Source: a virus. From it: 27,641 bases of DNA. The position numbers were made by a program, and so were the translations under genes. The notes under the pieces are model-generated. The model saw only the letters and a program-made list of their open reading frames with translations, ran no database searches and was not told where the DNA came from. The stretch spans positions 1 through 27,641 of IMG/VR virus record IMGVR_UViG_3300031772_000225; one strand, 5' to 3'. Shown in pieces: positions 1 to 6,985 of this stretch; the first letter of the stretch is position 1; each line of letters opens with the position of its first letter.

Positions 1-561
1 AAACAAGCGCTTTATTTTAAACGTATAGGTTTCAGATTGCATGATACGATGATTTATCAAAAAAAATGCTATATGCCTTTCAATCACAGAAGGTACGAAC
101 AAGAATTTGAATATATTTTTGTTTTTTGCAAAGGCGTTTTGCGTACTTTTAATCCAATTTTGTTGAATTGTTTAAATGCGGGTAAGATTGGCAGACACAC
201 AACAAAATTAGATTATCGTTATTATGAAAAAAATAAATCGCATAGGTGTCATGACCGTGATGAAATTTCTATCAGTAAAGAAACCAAAATTCATGGTAAT
301 ATTTTTTGTTACAACCCCACACGCAATAGGTCTGCCCATACTGCCGTATTCCCCGAGCAATTGGCAATTGACAATATACAAACATGGTCAAACGAGGGTG
401 ATATCGTTTATGATCCATTCTCCGGAAGTGGTACAACTTGTCTTGCCGCCAAAAGTTTAAGACGACATTTTATAGGTAGTGAGATAAATGAAACTTATTT
501 CAAGGATAGCTTGGAGAGAGTTGGTATCAATAAAAGAATCGCGAAAGTCAAGAAATTATAA
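1..561 (+). CDS. DNA methyltransferase (N4/N6 type), C-terminal part
   Basis: The reading frame is open from base 1, so the gene starts outside the window; the first in-window start-like codon (TTG at 37) lies inside a typical methylase stretch (GFRLHDTMIYQKK) and is unlikely to be the real start. The visible part ends with motif X/I of the N6_N4_Mtase family: HTAVFPEQLA followed by YDPFSGSGTT, the S-adenosylmethionine-binding loop. Placing the SAM motif near the C-terminus matches the beta class, whose catalytic D/S-PPY motif would lie upstream and is not visible. The enzyme should methylate adenine-N6 or cytosine-N4 in DNA; the target site cannot be read from the sequence. It sits directly before the packaging genes, so it may protect progeny DNA from host restriction (inference). 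Confidence 0.88.
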   Translation, partial: KQALYFKRIGFRLHDTMIYQKKCYMPFNHRRYEQEFEYIFVFCKGVLRTFNPILLNCLNAGKIGRHTTKLDYRYYEKNKSHRCHDRDEISISKETKIHGNIFCYNPTRNRSAHTAVFPEQLAIDNIQTWSNEGDIVYDPFSGSGTTCLAAKSLRRHFIGSEINETYFKDSLERVGINKRIAKVKKL

Positions 562-562
562 T

Positions 563-718
563 ATGGGTAAATGGTATAGATTAAGTGTTCTCGTGATGGT
601 GTTGATAATTATATTTTGTCACATTGTTGCAAATTTTATTAGTCGAAGGGTATTCAGCAGTTCGTTATATGAAGATACAATCAAAAAAGAATTTATGATG
701 AAGGAAAAGGAGAAATAA
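563..718 (+). CDS. Small membrane protein, unknown function
   Basis: A 51-residue protein starting at ATG 563, two bases after the methylase stop. The frame can be extended upstream to 488, but that would overlap the methylase by 74 bases, so the ATG at 563 is preferred. It begins MGKWYRLSVLVMVLIIIFCHIVANF, a basic N-terminus followed by one clear hydrophobic helix (about residues 7-25), then a charged tail rich in K and E. This is the pattern of a small single-pass inner-membrane protein. The upstream ribosome site is weak, so translation is probably coupled to the methylase. No family is recognised. Confidence 0.55.
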   Translation: MGKWYRLSVLVMVLIIIFCHIVANFISRRVFSSSLYEDTIKKEFMMKEKEK

Positions 719-723
719 AAATT

Positions 724-999
724 ATGTCAACAAATATTTTACGTCAAAATGAAAAAAATAATCTCGGGCAAAGAGCGTCATTAGAAAAAGGAAGACGAAG
801 AGAAAGCGATATCGACGGATATATCGATTATCAAGAAAGAGACGTCGACAGTATAGATTCTCATTTTGATTCAATTTGCCGAATGATTGGTAAAATGCTG
901 TTGCACCCCGTAGGCGCAGACGTTGATTTTGAAAAGCAAAAGGGGAATTATCTCCAGCGAGTAAAAATAAAAATTAAATACTATGTATCACCGGAATGA
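724..999 (+). CDS. Hypothetical protein before the terminase
   Basis: A 91-residue soluble, highly charged protein. An AAGGAG site lies about 12 bases upstream of ATG 724. The N-terminal half is rich in E, R and D; the C-terminal half (residues about 40-91) looks folded, with hydrophobic spacing and a closing strand-like VKIKIKYYV. Its stop overlaps the start of the small terminase gene as ATGA, so the two are translationally coupled. Genes in this position are sometimes packaging or regulatory accessories, but nothing in the sequence fixes a function. Confidence 0.6.
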   Translation: MSTNILRQNEKNNLGQRASLEKGRRRESDIDGYIDYQERDVDSIDSHFDSICRMIGKMLLHPVGADVDFEKQKGNYLQRVKIKIKYYVSPE

Positions 1000-1697
1000 T
1001 TATATTTAGTATTATGGGAACATTTAGAGCAACAGAGAGATTGACACAAGAGGATTGGGAAAGGTTATATCAGGCTCGAAAGCATGGGGCAACATATGGA
1101 GAAATGTGCGGATTAGTTGGTATAAATAAAACTTCCTGGTGCCATATATCAAAAATGTACTTCCGCTACCACTCCTCACGAGAGAGAGAGGAACGGAGAA
1201 AGTCACTTAAAAAAGAACAGATAAGATTTATAGAGCGCTCCAAAGAACAAGCAGTTAGACTTTCCGGGTTAGGTATGACACTTGCGGAAGTGGCAAGTTT
1301 TATTGGTGTTTCCACAAAACATTTAGATGAATTGATGGACGAGGATCCAGTATTCAAACATCATTACGTAAATGCGCCACTTAAATCAGACTGTGAAGTA
1401 GTTTCCGCATTGCGTAAACGAGCATTGGGGTTCTCTTATGTAACGGAGTCAGAGACGGAAATATTTGACAGGAACGGAAATTCAATAGGCAAAACAAAAG
1501 TTAAATCCAAGAGACTTTCCCCTCCTAATATTAAAGCGCACGAAATATGGCTTGTCAATAGGAGGAATTGGCGTTTAAATGCTAAAGAGAATCCCGAGGA
1601 TCATGACTCGAAAGCGATTGAGTACGATATAAGAGAAAAAATGTTTGACGAAAATCTGAGCGAACCGTTAAACGAAGAAAGTAAAGAAGATCAGTAA
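996..1697 (+). CDS. terS: Terminase small subunit
   Basis: A 233-residue DNA-recognition subunit of the packaging motor. Two helix-turn-helix-like stretches are visible: residues about 24-50 (ARKHGATYGEMCGLVGI) and about 85-115 (SGLGMTLAEVASFIGVS). The C-terminal half has the usual small-terminase layout: VVSALRKRALGFSYV, a short beta segment (TEIFDRNGNSIGKTKV), then PPNIKAHEIWLVNRRNWRLN, the oligomer-core signature of this group. Start ATG 996 overlaps the previous stop (ATGA); an alternative ATG at 1014 has no better ribosome site. It lies directly before the large subunit, as expected. Family membership is inferred from motif pattern, not a search. Confidence 0.85.
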   Translation: MIIFSIMGTFRATERLTQEDWERLYQARKHGATYGEMCGLVGINKTSWCHISKMYFRYHSSREREERRKSLKKEQIRFIERSKEQAVRLSGLGMTLAEVASFIGVSTKHLDELMDEDPVFKHHYVNAPLKSDCEVVSALRKRALGFSYVTESETEIFDRNGNSIGKTKVKSKRLSPPNIKAHEIWLVNRRNWRLNAKENPEDHDSKAIEYDIREKMFDENLSEPLNEESKEDQ

Positions 1698-1699
1698 CA

Positions 1700-3031
1700 A
1701 TGATTAACGCTGAAATTACAAAAAAAATCATATATAAGCCGGGACCAAAGTCTCGAAAAGTATGGAGAGAAAAAGATTCGGCAAAATATAGAATTCTTGA
1801 AGGTGCGGTCAGAAGTTCCAAGAGTTATTTGGCGGATACAATTGCGATTAGTGAAATACAAAAACTTCAGAACAATACAAAAATATTGATTTCTGGTTAT
1901 TCAATTTCTTCTGTTGCCCGGAACGTAATCGATAGCTGGAAAGAAATGGTTGACCCGCTGAATATCGGACTTTTTCGTAATGTCAAGGACACGAAAGACG
2001 ACTATCTCACCATTAATTGGAGAGGTTTACGCGGCAAGAAGTTTTATATTAGAGGTGCTGGGAAAGAGAATGATTTCAAACAGATTCAGGGAGCTACCTT
2101 TGATTATTGGCTCGCTGATGAGGCGACACGTCATCATGAAAAATTTATTGATATGTCAATGACACGGTTATCGATGGATCATGCCAAAGCAATATGGACA
2201 TTAAACCCTGATTCTCCGTATCATTTCATAAAAAAAAGATTCGTCGACAATCCGAGGCTTTATATAGAGGACGTCAATGGCTTTTCCGAATTCAAAAGAT
2301 GGGTATTCTTTTTAGAGGATAATCCCTCATTGACAAAACGGTATATCGATTCTTTGAAGGAACTTTACACCGGACTATTCTACCAGAGATACGTCGAAAG
2401 TAAGTGGGTAATTGCGGAAGGAACAATATATGATTTCTTTTCCAGCGCAAATATCATTCATAGTATAAAACCGCGCGCGGATTATTATGTTGTTGGCGTA
2501 GATTATGGCACGGGAAATCCAACTTGTTTTATTTTGTTCGGTGTTAACTTACGAACATTCCCAAAGATATGGTCTGAGAAGGAATTTTATTGGGATTCTA
2601 AAAAGATGCAAAGGCAAAAAACAGACTCCGAGTATTCCCACGATATGAAAATCTTTCTTAACAAGACGGAAGAAACCAAACAATTTGGAGAAATCGTCCC
2701 ACGATATATTTTTCTTGACCCCAGTGCCGCATCTTTTGAGATTCAATTAAAAAGAGACGATTTCAGAAATGTACGTCACGCAGAAAACGATGTGATTGAC
2801 GGGATAAGAACACACGCAAGAATGTTAAAAGGCGGGGAATACATGGTTGGAGAATATTGCGTTCAGACAATAGAGGATTATGCCGGGTATAGATGGGACG
2901 AAAAACAGCAATTGTATGGAATTGACGCACCATTAAAAATAAACGATCATACGAAAGATACTGAGAGGTATGTTTTACACACCTTGTTTGGAAAAAGTGG
3001 GCACAACTATAAAAAATTAGCAGCATGGTAA
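1700..3031 (+). CDS. terL: Terminase large subunit (ATPase and nuclease)
   Basis: A 443-residue packaging motor that hydrolyses ATP to pump DNA into the prohead and cuts concatemers. The ATPase half shows a Walker A-like loop EGAVRSSKSYLA (residues 34-45, Lys41) and a Walker B motif FDYWLADEATR (Asp140-Glu141). The nuclease half shows the RNase H-type acidic residues: VVGVDYGTGNPT (Asp268), YIFLDPSAASF (Asp340) and NDVIDGIRTHA (Asp364/Asp367). The layout matches the PBSX/Terminase_6-type family, and the length is typical. The gene begins two bases after the terS stop with only a weak purine-rich ribosome site, implying coupled translation. Whether packaging is headful or site-specific cannot be told here. 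Confidence 0.95.
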   Translation: MINAEITKKIIYKPGPKSRKVWREKDSAKYRILEGAVRSSKSYLADTIAISEIQKLQNNTKILISGYSISSVARNVIDSWKEMVDPLNIGLFRNVKDTKDDYLTINWRGLRGKKFYIRGAGKENDFKQIQGATFDYWLADEATRHHEKFIDMSMTRLSMDHAKAIWTLNPDSPYHFIKKRFVDNPRLYIEDVNGFSEFKRWVFFLEDNPSLTKRYIDSLKELYTGLFYQRYVESKWVIAEGTIYDFFSSANIIHSIKPRADYYVVGVDYGTGNPTCFILFGVNLRTFPKIWSEKEFYWDSKKMQRQKTDSEYSHDMKIFLNKTEETKQFGEIVPRYIFLDPSAASFEIQLKRDDFRNVRHAENDVIDGIRTHARMLKGGEYMVGEYCVQTIEDYAGYRWDEKQQLYGIDAPLKINDHTKDTERYVLHTLFGKSGHNYKKLAAW

Positions 3032-3062
3032 ATGGTAATATCTTTTTATAAAGGGGGTTCTT

Positions 3063-4490
3063 GTGAAATTGTTTCGTACCGATAGTTGGACAAATGTTTT
3101 TACCCGAATGGGCACCAGTCAAGATAAGAAGGAAGCAACGAAGTTTGGGAATATTACAATCTTCGATCAGGGTACTCTTCGTCTTATGTACAGAGGAGAG
3201 GGCTTGACAAAACGAGTGGTTGATTTAGCCGCCAACGACATGACGCGGAGATGGTTCAAAGTTGATGGCGATTCCGAGGGGTTTATTGGACAAAAACTTG
3301 ATGAACTGAAAGCGAAGAAAAAAATCAATCAGGCGCTAAGATGGGATAGGCTATTTGGAGGCGCTTTGATTGTCGGCGGCCTAATTGACGGTGGAGGAAT
3401 GGAGGAGCCGTTGAATGAGGCAACTTTACAAACGATAGATTTCCTCCATGTTTTCGATAGATATGCTGCAACACCACTTAGCTACTATAATGATCCGAAC
3501 AACGAGAAATACGGAGAAGTGGAAAAGTTTACAGTTTCCCCTAAAAGAAACGGAGCACCATTTGTTGTTCATGAGTCAAGATGCCTGATTTTTGATGGCA
3601 TTGACATTGACGACATAAGCCGCCAAGAGCAGCAAGGTTGGGGAGATTCTGTTATCCAAGCGATCTACGAGAGAATACGCGGCCTCGGAGTTGGGTACAA
3701 TGGTGTGGAACACATACTTGACGAATTCATAATCGGAATTTTGGCAATAAAAAATCTAACTGATTTATTAGCCGATCCTGAAGGACCAAAAATGATTTCG
3801 GATAGGCTCAATCAGATTGATATGTCGAAAAGCTTTCTTAATACCGTGTTGATAGACGCGGACCAAGAATCTTTTACGAAACTTTCCTCGACCGTTGCGG
3901 GATTAGAAGGTTTGATTGATAAACTTATTCAGTCAGTCGCGTCAGTCACTGAATACCCGGTCACTTTACTAATGGGAGAATCGCCTGCCGGTTTGAATGC
4001 CACCGGAAAGAGTGATATCCTCTTATATTATGATTCGATTCACGCAAAACAAGAAACCAAACTACAATCGCAGCTTGAGACTCTTTGTAAATGGATTCAA
4101 CTTTGTCAATTAGGTGATTTCAGAGGTATAGAACTCGATCAATGGAAAATCGTGTTCAACCCTCTTTATGAGCCGTCAGAAACGGAAATAGTCACAAACA
4201 GAAAAACAGTCGCGGAGACTGATAAGATTTATTACGATATGGGTGCTCTTTACGAAACGGAAATTCGCGACTCACGTTTCGGAGGAGAAACATATTCGAT
4301 TGATACCGACCTTGACGAAACTCTATCTTCAGCGCTGGAAGATAAATCCACACAAGAGGCGAAAGATATTAAAAATCCTCCTATGCCGTCTGTTGCTATT
4401 CCAGCACAAATGACAAATGCGACTGGTATTACATCCAGCGACCCAAAAGGATTTTTAAACGGAAAAGAACTTCCGACAAAGGGGCAATAA
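3063..4490 (+). CDS. Portal protein (DUF1073 family)
   Basis: A 475-residue dodecameric portal that forms the DNA entry vertex. It starts at GTG 3063, chosen because an AAAGGGGG ribosome site ends six bases upstream and the next ATG would remove conserved sequence. The N-terminus (GTLRLMYRGEGLTKRVVDLA followed by NDMTRRWF) and the central RWDRLFGGALIVGGLIDGG are the DUF1073 pattern; the middle has ESPAGLNATGKSD and YYDSIHAKQET, the portal stem/wing region. The last about 60 residues are low in structure. It follows terL and precedes a gpF-like gene, the standard order. DUF1073 proteins are sometimes labelled Acb1-like (anti-CBASS) in databases; here length, position and missing paired HxT/S motifs favour a portal. 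Confidence 0.93.
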   Translation: MKLFRTDSWTNVFTRMGTSQDKKEATKFGNITIFDQGTLRLMYRGEGLTKRVVDLAANDMTRRWFKVDGDSEGFIGQKLDELKAKKKINQALRWDRLFGGALIVGGLIDGGGMEEPLNEATLQTIDFLHVFDRYAATPLSYYNDPNNEKYGEVEKFTVSPKRNGAPFVVHESRCLIFDGIDIDDISRQEQQGWGDSVIQAIYERIRGLGVGYNGVEHILDEFIIGILAIKNLTDLLADPEGPKMISDRLNQIDMSKSFLNTVLIDADQESFTKLSSTVAGLEGLIDKLIQSVASVTEYPVTLLMGESPAGLNATGKSDILLYYDSIHAKQETKLQSQLETLCKWIQLCQLGDFRGIELDQWKIVFNPLYEPSETEIVTNRKTVAETDKIYYDMGALYETEIRDSRFGGETYSIDTDLDETLSSALEDKSTQEAKDIKNPPMPSVAIPAQMTNATGITSSDPKGFLNGKELPTKGQ

Positions 4491-5372
4491 ATGTCAGTCG
4501 ATCATTCGATAAAAGCTATACAGAAACAAATTCTTATTGGTAAACTGCGAGAACAGAGAGATAAAAAAAGAAGAGCCCGCAGAATGTACAAGCCGAAATA
4601 TCCGAAAATGCTTGAAGCGCAATACGTCAAGTTAATACTTGGCTATGTTGCTAAGATGCGAACAATGGCGGAAGATATTATCTCTCCTCAATTGTCGGGT
4701 ATTGTGAGTCAAGCAGGCTTTCGTCAAGATGCCTGGAATGATACAGTTAACGATGTAATTGAATCGCTGAAGTTATCATTTGGTAAAGAACTTCCGGATT
4801 TTTCTGTTTATGCTACCGACATCGGTCAAAAGACAAGCGGTTGGAATAATAAAGAATGGCAGAAGGTAATGAAATCAGTAATGCAGGTAGAATTTTACCA
4901 AAACGAGCCTTGGTTATTAGGTCTTGTAGATTCTTTTGTCAAGCAAAATACCAATCTTATTACTGAATTGACAAGTAAGACAGAGTCCGACATTCACGGT
5001 GTGATAGATCGTGGAGTAATTGCAGGAAAACGACACGAAACAATAATGAAGGAAATACTTTCTGGTACTGATTTACAAAAAGGAGTTTTTCAGAAAGTTG
5101 AGACAAGAGCGCGATTGATTGCACGGGATCAAGTGGCAAAACTGAATGGAAATTTGATGCGTTTACGTCAAACGAATTTAGGAATAACCCAATATATATG
5201 GAGAACTTCACTTGACGAGAGAGTACGCCCAACTCATGCAGCGCTTGAGGGAGAAAAATTCTCATGGGACAATTCTCCTGATGTCGGACATCCGGGAGAG
5301 GATTATCAATGCCGATGTACCGCTGAACCCGATTTTCAGGAATTGCTTAACACAAATGAGGAGGAGGAATAA
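4491..5372 (+). CDS. Head morphogenesis protein, Mu gpF / SPP1 gp7 family
   Basis: A 293-residue minor head protein, starting one base after the portal stop. The C-terminal domain (about residues 205-285) is the Mu gpF/SPP1 gp7 signature: ARDQVAKLNGNLMRLRQTNLG, then YIWRTSLDERVRPTHAALEG, and the cysteine-containing end GEDYQCRCTAEPDF. The N-terminal part is alpha-helical and basic. In SPP1 the homologue binds the portal and is injected with DNA; in Mu it is needed for head assembly. The same binding to the portal product of the adjacent gene is likely here. Family identity is strong from the motifs; the detailed role is inferred. Confidence 0.92.
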   Translation: MSVDHSIKAIQKQILIGKLREQRDKKRRARRMYKPKYPKMLEAQYVKLILGYVAKMRTMAEDIISPQLSGIVSQAGFRQDAWNDTVNDVIESLKLSFGKELPDFSVYATDIGQKTSGWNNKEWQKVMKSVMQVEFYQNEPWLLGLVDSFVKQNTNLITELTSKTESDIHGVIDRGVIAGKRHETIMKEILSGTDLQKGVFQKVETRARLIARDQVAKLNGNLMRLRQTNLGITQYIWRTSLDERVRPTHAALEGEKFSWDNSPDVGHPGEDYQCRCTAEPDFQELLNTNEEEE

Positions 5373-5375
5373 TAT

Positions 5376-5528
5376 ATGTCATTAAAAGAAGCTATCGAAT
5401 TGCTCTTCAGAAAAATCGCTTTTTATCTTTCTGAGAAATTCACCGGAAAAATAGTAATCACCTTCAATTGTAAAGATGGAGGAATTGGCAGATTATCAAT
5501 GACGGTTGAGGAAGATTTAAAAAAATAA
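5376..5528 (+). CDS. Small protein, unknown function (50 aa)
   Basis: ATG 5376 has a strong GAGGAGG ribosome site that is part of the end of the previous gene, and the frame runs 50 codons to TAA 5526-5528. The protein begins MSLKEAIELLFRKIAFYL (amphipathic helix), then GKIVITFNCKDGGIGRLSM, which looks like two beta strands with a Gly-rich turn, and ends EEDLKK. The helix plus two-strand layout is reminiscent of small DUF2292-type proteins, but I cannot confirm this. It is the last gene before the non-coding island at 5547-5687. The ribosome site, start spacing and coupling make it a real gene. Confidence 0.65.
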   Translation: MSLKEAIELLFRKIAFYLSEKFTGKIVITFNCKDGGIGRLSMTVEEDLKK

Positions 5529-5546
5529 AAAATATTAAAATAATTG

Positions 5547-5575
5547 TTGACTTTTATATTTTATTTTGTTATATT
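5547..5575 (+). promoter_or_regulatory. Sigma70-type promoter
   Basis: TTGACT (5547-5552) and TATATT (5570-5575) are separated by exactly 17 bases of almost pure A/T. Each hexamer has one mismatch to the housekeeping consensus (TTGACA, TATAAT). The predicted start is about 5581-5583. This is the only near-consensus promoter with both boxes and correct spacing that I found in an intergenic gap of the + strand genes. It lies 19 bases after the 50-residue gene and drives the short structured region 5581-5687. Confidence 0.75.
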
Positions 5576-5581
5576 AATAAC

Positions 5582-5687
5582 TAAGACTGTATGACGGTTT
5601 GCTGATTGATCCTCCGTAAGGACGGAGAACGACTTTTAGCCCGTTGGTAATGTTTTACTTATCCATTACCAGCGGGTTTTTTATTTT
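5582..5687 (+). ncRNA. Candidate structured RNA or attenuator leader
   Basis: Between the promoter and the terminator lie about 58 bases with no start-codon/ribosome-site pair. A perfect 6-bp hairpin, CTCCGT (5612-5617) with ACGGAG (5622-5627) and loop AAGG, sits in the middle. The 5' end CTAAG (5581-5585) can pair with TTTAG (5635-5639), closing a multi-part domain just before the terminator stem. The result would be an RNA of about 105 nt ending in the T-tract. It could be a free small RNA made inside the head operon or a leader that controls read-through into the protease-scaffold gene. No known RNA family was recognised; the structure was drawn by hand. Confidence 0.5.
5640..5687 (+). terminator. 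Intrinsic terminator inside the head operon
   Basis: CCCGTTGGTAATG (5640-5652) pairs with CATTACCAGCGGG (5664-5676): 13 bp with a single G-U pair and an 11-base loop, followed at once by TTTTTTATTTT (5677-5687). It is a textbook strong terminator lying only 12 bases before the start of the next structural gene. Its ribosome site (GAGG, 5691-5694) is outside the stem, so the hairpin should act on transcription rather than translation. Confidence 0.85.
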
Positions 5688-5699
5688 ACAGAGGAAAAA

Positions 5700-6908
5700 A
5701 TGGAAAAAAGACAAATAAGAAATGATCACGACGAATCCCGTCCGATGCGGTTTGACCGTGGAATAATAAAAGGCAAAACAAGCCGTACCGCGGAAGGATA
5801 TCTGCGTGCAGATGCCGTTGTTACGCGGTGCGGAGTTTTCAATTATAAAAATCCAAACGGTTCTGTCAGGCGGGAACTTCGTCATCCTGATGACGTGTTC
5901 AATCAAGTGAGCCTCGATAGTCTGAAAATGATTCCGGTAACAAATGAACATCCGGAAGTAAAGTTGTTGGATGCGAGCACAGCAAAGAAGTTCCAAGTTG
6001 GCTTTACTGGGGAGAATGTACGAAGAGACGAAAACGATGTTATGACCTCGATAACTGCAACCGATTCCGTAACAATAAATGACATTAATAACGGGAAAAA
6101 GGAACTTTCTTGCGGGTATACGCTTGATTTACTAAGAGAAGATGGTGTTTACGAAGGACAAAATTATAATTTTCGTCAAACAAATATTCTCTATAATCAT
6201 GTTGCGTTTACAAATAGGGGACGTGTGGGCACAGCACGATTAAATCTTGACGAGCAGGACGCTGTTGAATTAACGAATGATGAAATAAATGGTAATAGTA
6301 ATAGTGAAATTAATAACAAATCACAAAGGAGTAGTACAATGGGTAGTACAATGGTTAAATTCCGCATCGATAAAGACGAATTTGACGCTGATCCGCAGGT
6401 TGTTCTCTATGCGACCAAATTGGAGAATTCGTTGAAAGAAACAAAAACCAATTTGGACGGCATAACGTCCGAAAATTCCGCATTGAAAGCGGAACGCGAT
6501 ACCCTCAAAGCACGTCTCGATACCGCAGAAAAACGTGACGTTGCGAAGGAAATTTCCGATGCCGTTAAGTCACGGCGTTCTCTTGAAAATCAGGCTGGTG
6601 CGTTTCTCGGCAAGGATGTCAATCTGGATTCGATGGACGATTCCGCGATTCGTAAAGCAGTTGTGGAAAAGGCTTTCCCAACTCTGAAAGAAAAACTGGT
6701 CAATTGCGATGCTTCGTATTTGAATGTAAGCTATGACAATGCGACCGCTCTGTTGACAAACGAAAAAAGCGGTGGGGCTTCCGTTCAGCGTCAGTCAGTC
6801 ATGGGCAACGGAACAAGAAATGATTCCGAAACCGTGGACGTAGAAAAGGCAAGAGCGGCCTACGAAAAAAGAATGATCGAGGGTTGGAAAAATCCTGCTG
6901 CGAAGTAA
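5700..6908 (+). CDS. DUF2213 prohead protease-scaffold
   Basis: A 402-residue protein; GAGG at 5691-5694 sets ATG 5700. Residues about 15-185 match the DUF2213 pattern (MRFDRGIIKG, KMIPVTNEHPEV, KELSCGYTLDL, ILYNHVAFTNRGRVGTARL). His84 in NEHPE and Ser137 in ELSCGY are placed like the His/Ser pair of phage prohead proteases, so a maturation protease is likely (inference). Residues about 190-213 are a polar N/S-rich linker. Residues about 225-275 form a heptad coiled coil (LENSLKETKTNLDGI, SALKAERDTLKARLDTAEK), typical of scaffolds. The phage has no other protease or scaffold gene near the capsid gene, so this one appears to supply both. The scaffold half also has its own start (6339). Confidence 0.85.
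   Translation: MEKRQIRNDHDESRPMRFDRGIIKGKTSRTAEGYLRADAVVTRCGVFNYKNPNGSVRRELRHPDDVFNQVSLDSLKMIPVTNEHPEVKLLDASTAKKFQVGFTGENVRRDENDVMTSITATDSVTINDINNGKKELSCGYTLDLLREDGVYEGQNYNFRQTNILYNHVAFTNRGRVGTARLNLDEQDAVELTNDEINGNSNSEINNKSQRSSTMGSTMVKFRIDKDEFDADPQVVLYATKLENSLKETKTNLDGITSENSALKAERDTLKARLDTAEKRDVAKEISDAVKSRRSLENQAGAFLGKDVNLDSMDDSAIRKAVVEKAFPTLKEKLVNCDASYLNVSYDNATALLTNEKSGGASVQRQSVMGNGTRNDSETVDVEKARAAYEKRMIEGWKNPAAK
6325..6331 (+). promoter_or_regulatory. Internal ribosome binding site for the nested scaffold
   Basis: AAAGGAG at 6325-6331 lies 7 bases before an in-frame ATG at 6339 (codon 214 of the DUF2213 gene). It is as good as the sites before the true late genes of the window and falls exactly in the linker between the protease and coiled-coil domains. 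Confidence 0.7.
6331..6354 (+). repeat. 12-bp tandem duplication carrying a start codon
   Basis: GTAGTACAATGG occurs twice head to tail (6331-6342 and 6343-6354). Each copy holds an in-frame ATG, so there are two possible internal starts (6339 and 6351); the first has the better spacing from AAAGGAG. It adds four residues (SSTM/GSTM) to the full-length protein. Confidence 0.85.
6339..6908 (+). CDS. Nested in-frame scaffold protein
   Basis: Starting at ATG 6339, in frame with the DUF2213 gene, a separate 189-residue product would contain the coiled coil, a helical segment (KRDVAKEISDAVKSRRSLEN) and a basic C-terminus (YEKRMIEGWKNPAAK), but not the protease part. This mirrors the lambda C/Nu3 arrangement, in which the scaffold is translated from inside the protease gene so that many more scaffold than protease copies are made. 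The internal ribosome site and its location at the domain boundary are visible; expression of the short form is inference. Confidence 0.6.
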   Translation: MGSTMVKFRIDKDEFDADPQVVLYATKLENSLKETKTNLDGITSENSALKAERDTLKARLDTAEKRDVAKEISDAVKSRRSLENQAGAFLGKDVNLDSMDDSAIRKAVVEKAFPTLKEKLVNCDASYLNVSYDNATALLTNEKSGGASVQRQSVMGNGTRNDSETVDVEKARAAYEKRMIEGWKNPAAK

Positions 6909-6985
6909 TTGGTTCATAAAACAAACGAACGAGTGTACGAACTACGAATAAACAGTTTTTAAAACAATTTACATAGGAGAATAAA

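Noticed and set aside
488-562. Start at ATG 488 for the small membrane protein
   Set aside because: It would overlap the end of the methylase in a conserved region; ATG 563 after the methylase stop is better.
2763-3122. 119-codon - strand frame across the terL-portal junction
   Set aside because: It lies opposite conserved terminase and portal sequence and has no ribosome site.
3063-4490. DUF1073 gene as an anti-CBASS Acb1 enzyme
   Set aside because: Acb1 needs a pair of HxT/S motifs. Only one such tripeptide (HES in VVHESRC) is visible, and length and position between terL and a gpF-like gene fit a portal protein.
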